64,000 nucleotides of DNA from Shinella daejeonensis. Lineage in GTDB: Bacteria > Pseudomonadota > Alphaproteobacteria > Rhizobiales > Rhizobiaceae. Below the pieces are notes generated by a model, which was not told the DNA's origin, made no database searches, and saw nothing but the letters and a program-made list of their open reading frames with translations. Location of the stretch: assembly GCF_024281235.1 (NCBI RefSeq), contig NZ_JAHWXY010000001.1, forward strand, positions 558,001 to 622,000, read 5' to 3'. Below, one piece after another: positions 63,610 through 64,000 of the stretch (positions within the stretch are counted from its first letter, which is position 1; each line of letters starts with the position of its first letter). Position numbers and translations under genes: made by a program.

Positions 63610-64000
63610 ATGACCAGCATCCACAAGGCAGCCTGCATCGGCGGCGGCGTCATCGGCGGCGCCTGGGTCGCCCGCTTCGCACTGGCCGGCATCGACGTCA
63701 ACATCTTCGATCCGCATCCCGACGCCGAGCGCATCATCGGAGAAGTCATGGCCAATGCCGAGCGCGCCTATGGCATGCTCACCATGGCGCCCCTGCCCGC
63801 CAAGGGAAAGGTCACCTTCTGCAAGAGCCTTGAAGAAGCCGTCCAAGATGCTGACTGGATTCAGGAAAGCGTGCCGGAACGGCTGGAGCTGAAGCGCGGC
63901 GTGCTGACCCAGATCGACGCGGCGGCACGGCCCGACGCCCTCATCGGCTCCTCCACCTCCGGCCTGATGCCGACGGACCTCCAGCGCGACATGAAGCATC
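63610..64000 (+). CDS. Carnitine 3-dehydrogenase (partial, N-terminal 130 residues)
   Basis: Member of the 3-hydroxyacyl-CoA dehydrogenase superfamily that oxidises L-carnitine to 3-dehydrocarnitine with NAD. About 130 residues are visible before the window ends. The NAD loop IGGGVIGGAWVARFALAGIDVNIFDP (about residues 10-35), DADWIQESVPERLELK (about 82-97) and LIGSSTSGLMPTDLQRDM (about 112-129) match carnitine dehydrogenases. It lies 47 nt after the BKACE gene. AGGG five bases before the ATG is the ribosome binding site. Confidence 0.85.
   Translation, partial: MTSIHKAACIGGGVIGGAWVARFALAGIDVNIFDPHPDAERIIGEVMANAERAYGMLTMAPLPAKGKVTFCKSLEEAVQDADWIQESVPERLELKRGVLTQIDAAARPDALIGSSTSGLMPTDLQRDMKH

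Overview
The window is chromosomal DNA of a Rhizobiales alphaproteobacterium, most like the Rhizobium/Sinorhizobium/Shinella group. The evidence is the high GC content, the dcw gene order, a methyltransferase-fused ArsR regulator in front of metF, a RibH2-type lumazine synthase behind an FMN riboswitch, and an eryR-eryH-eryI-like isomerase set. I found no phage, transposon, CRISPR or tRNA signal, so this looks like ordinary core and catabolic chromosome.

1-13640 (minus strand): the division and cell wall (dcw) cluster in the order mraZ-rsmH-ftsL-ftsI-murE-murF-mraY-murD-ftsW-murG-murC-murB, with murB cut by the window edge. Four TGGG repeats at exact 10-bp spacing overlap a possible mraZ promoter and look like the MraZ operator. 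RNase P RNA (rnpB) follows at 13838-14237.

14266-29138: a mixed region rich in peptidoglycan enzymes: three lytic transglycosylases, an AmiD-like amidase coupled to a DjlA-like protein, and a GH25 lysozyme. It also holds a PPi-dependent phosphofructokinase, LysE and EamA transporters, a serine hydrolase, a GGDEF-EAL protein whose EAL domain has lost its catalytic base, and two very small hydrophobic ORFs (20 and 25 aa).

29139-43113: samR-like regulator plus metF (methionine cycle), ettA, a lysophospholipase-like hydrolase with a DMT transporter, a CoA-transferase/ThDP-enzyme pair of unknown pathway, a rhodanese-like protein, an aldose-epimerase-like protein, an L,D-transpeptidase and a cytoplasmic globin-coupled chemoreceptor.

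43114-56199: two divergent transcription units around an RpiR-type regulator. Leftward run a hydrolase of the N-formylglutamate amidohydrolase family, a TRAP transporter (dctQ, dctM, dctP), a PuuA-like glutamine synthetase homologue, an aldehyde dehydrogenase and an iron alcohol dehydrogenase. Rightward run rpiR and a polyamine-type ABC transporter. Two palindromes TGAAGA-N4-TCTTCA, centred 42 bp apart, lie between them. Together the genes could encode uptake of an amino alcohol or amine, gamma-glutamylation, two-step oxidation and deglutamylation. This is the strongest candidate for an undescribed system here.

56295-64000: FMN riboswitch and ribH2; rpiB/tpiA/DeoR genes resembling the erythritol isomerase operon, with repeated operator candidates; an L,D-transpeptidase and a second GH25 lysozyme; then a carnitine module (GlxA-type regulator, BKACE enzyme, and the start of carnitine 3-dehydrogenase, cut by the window end).
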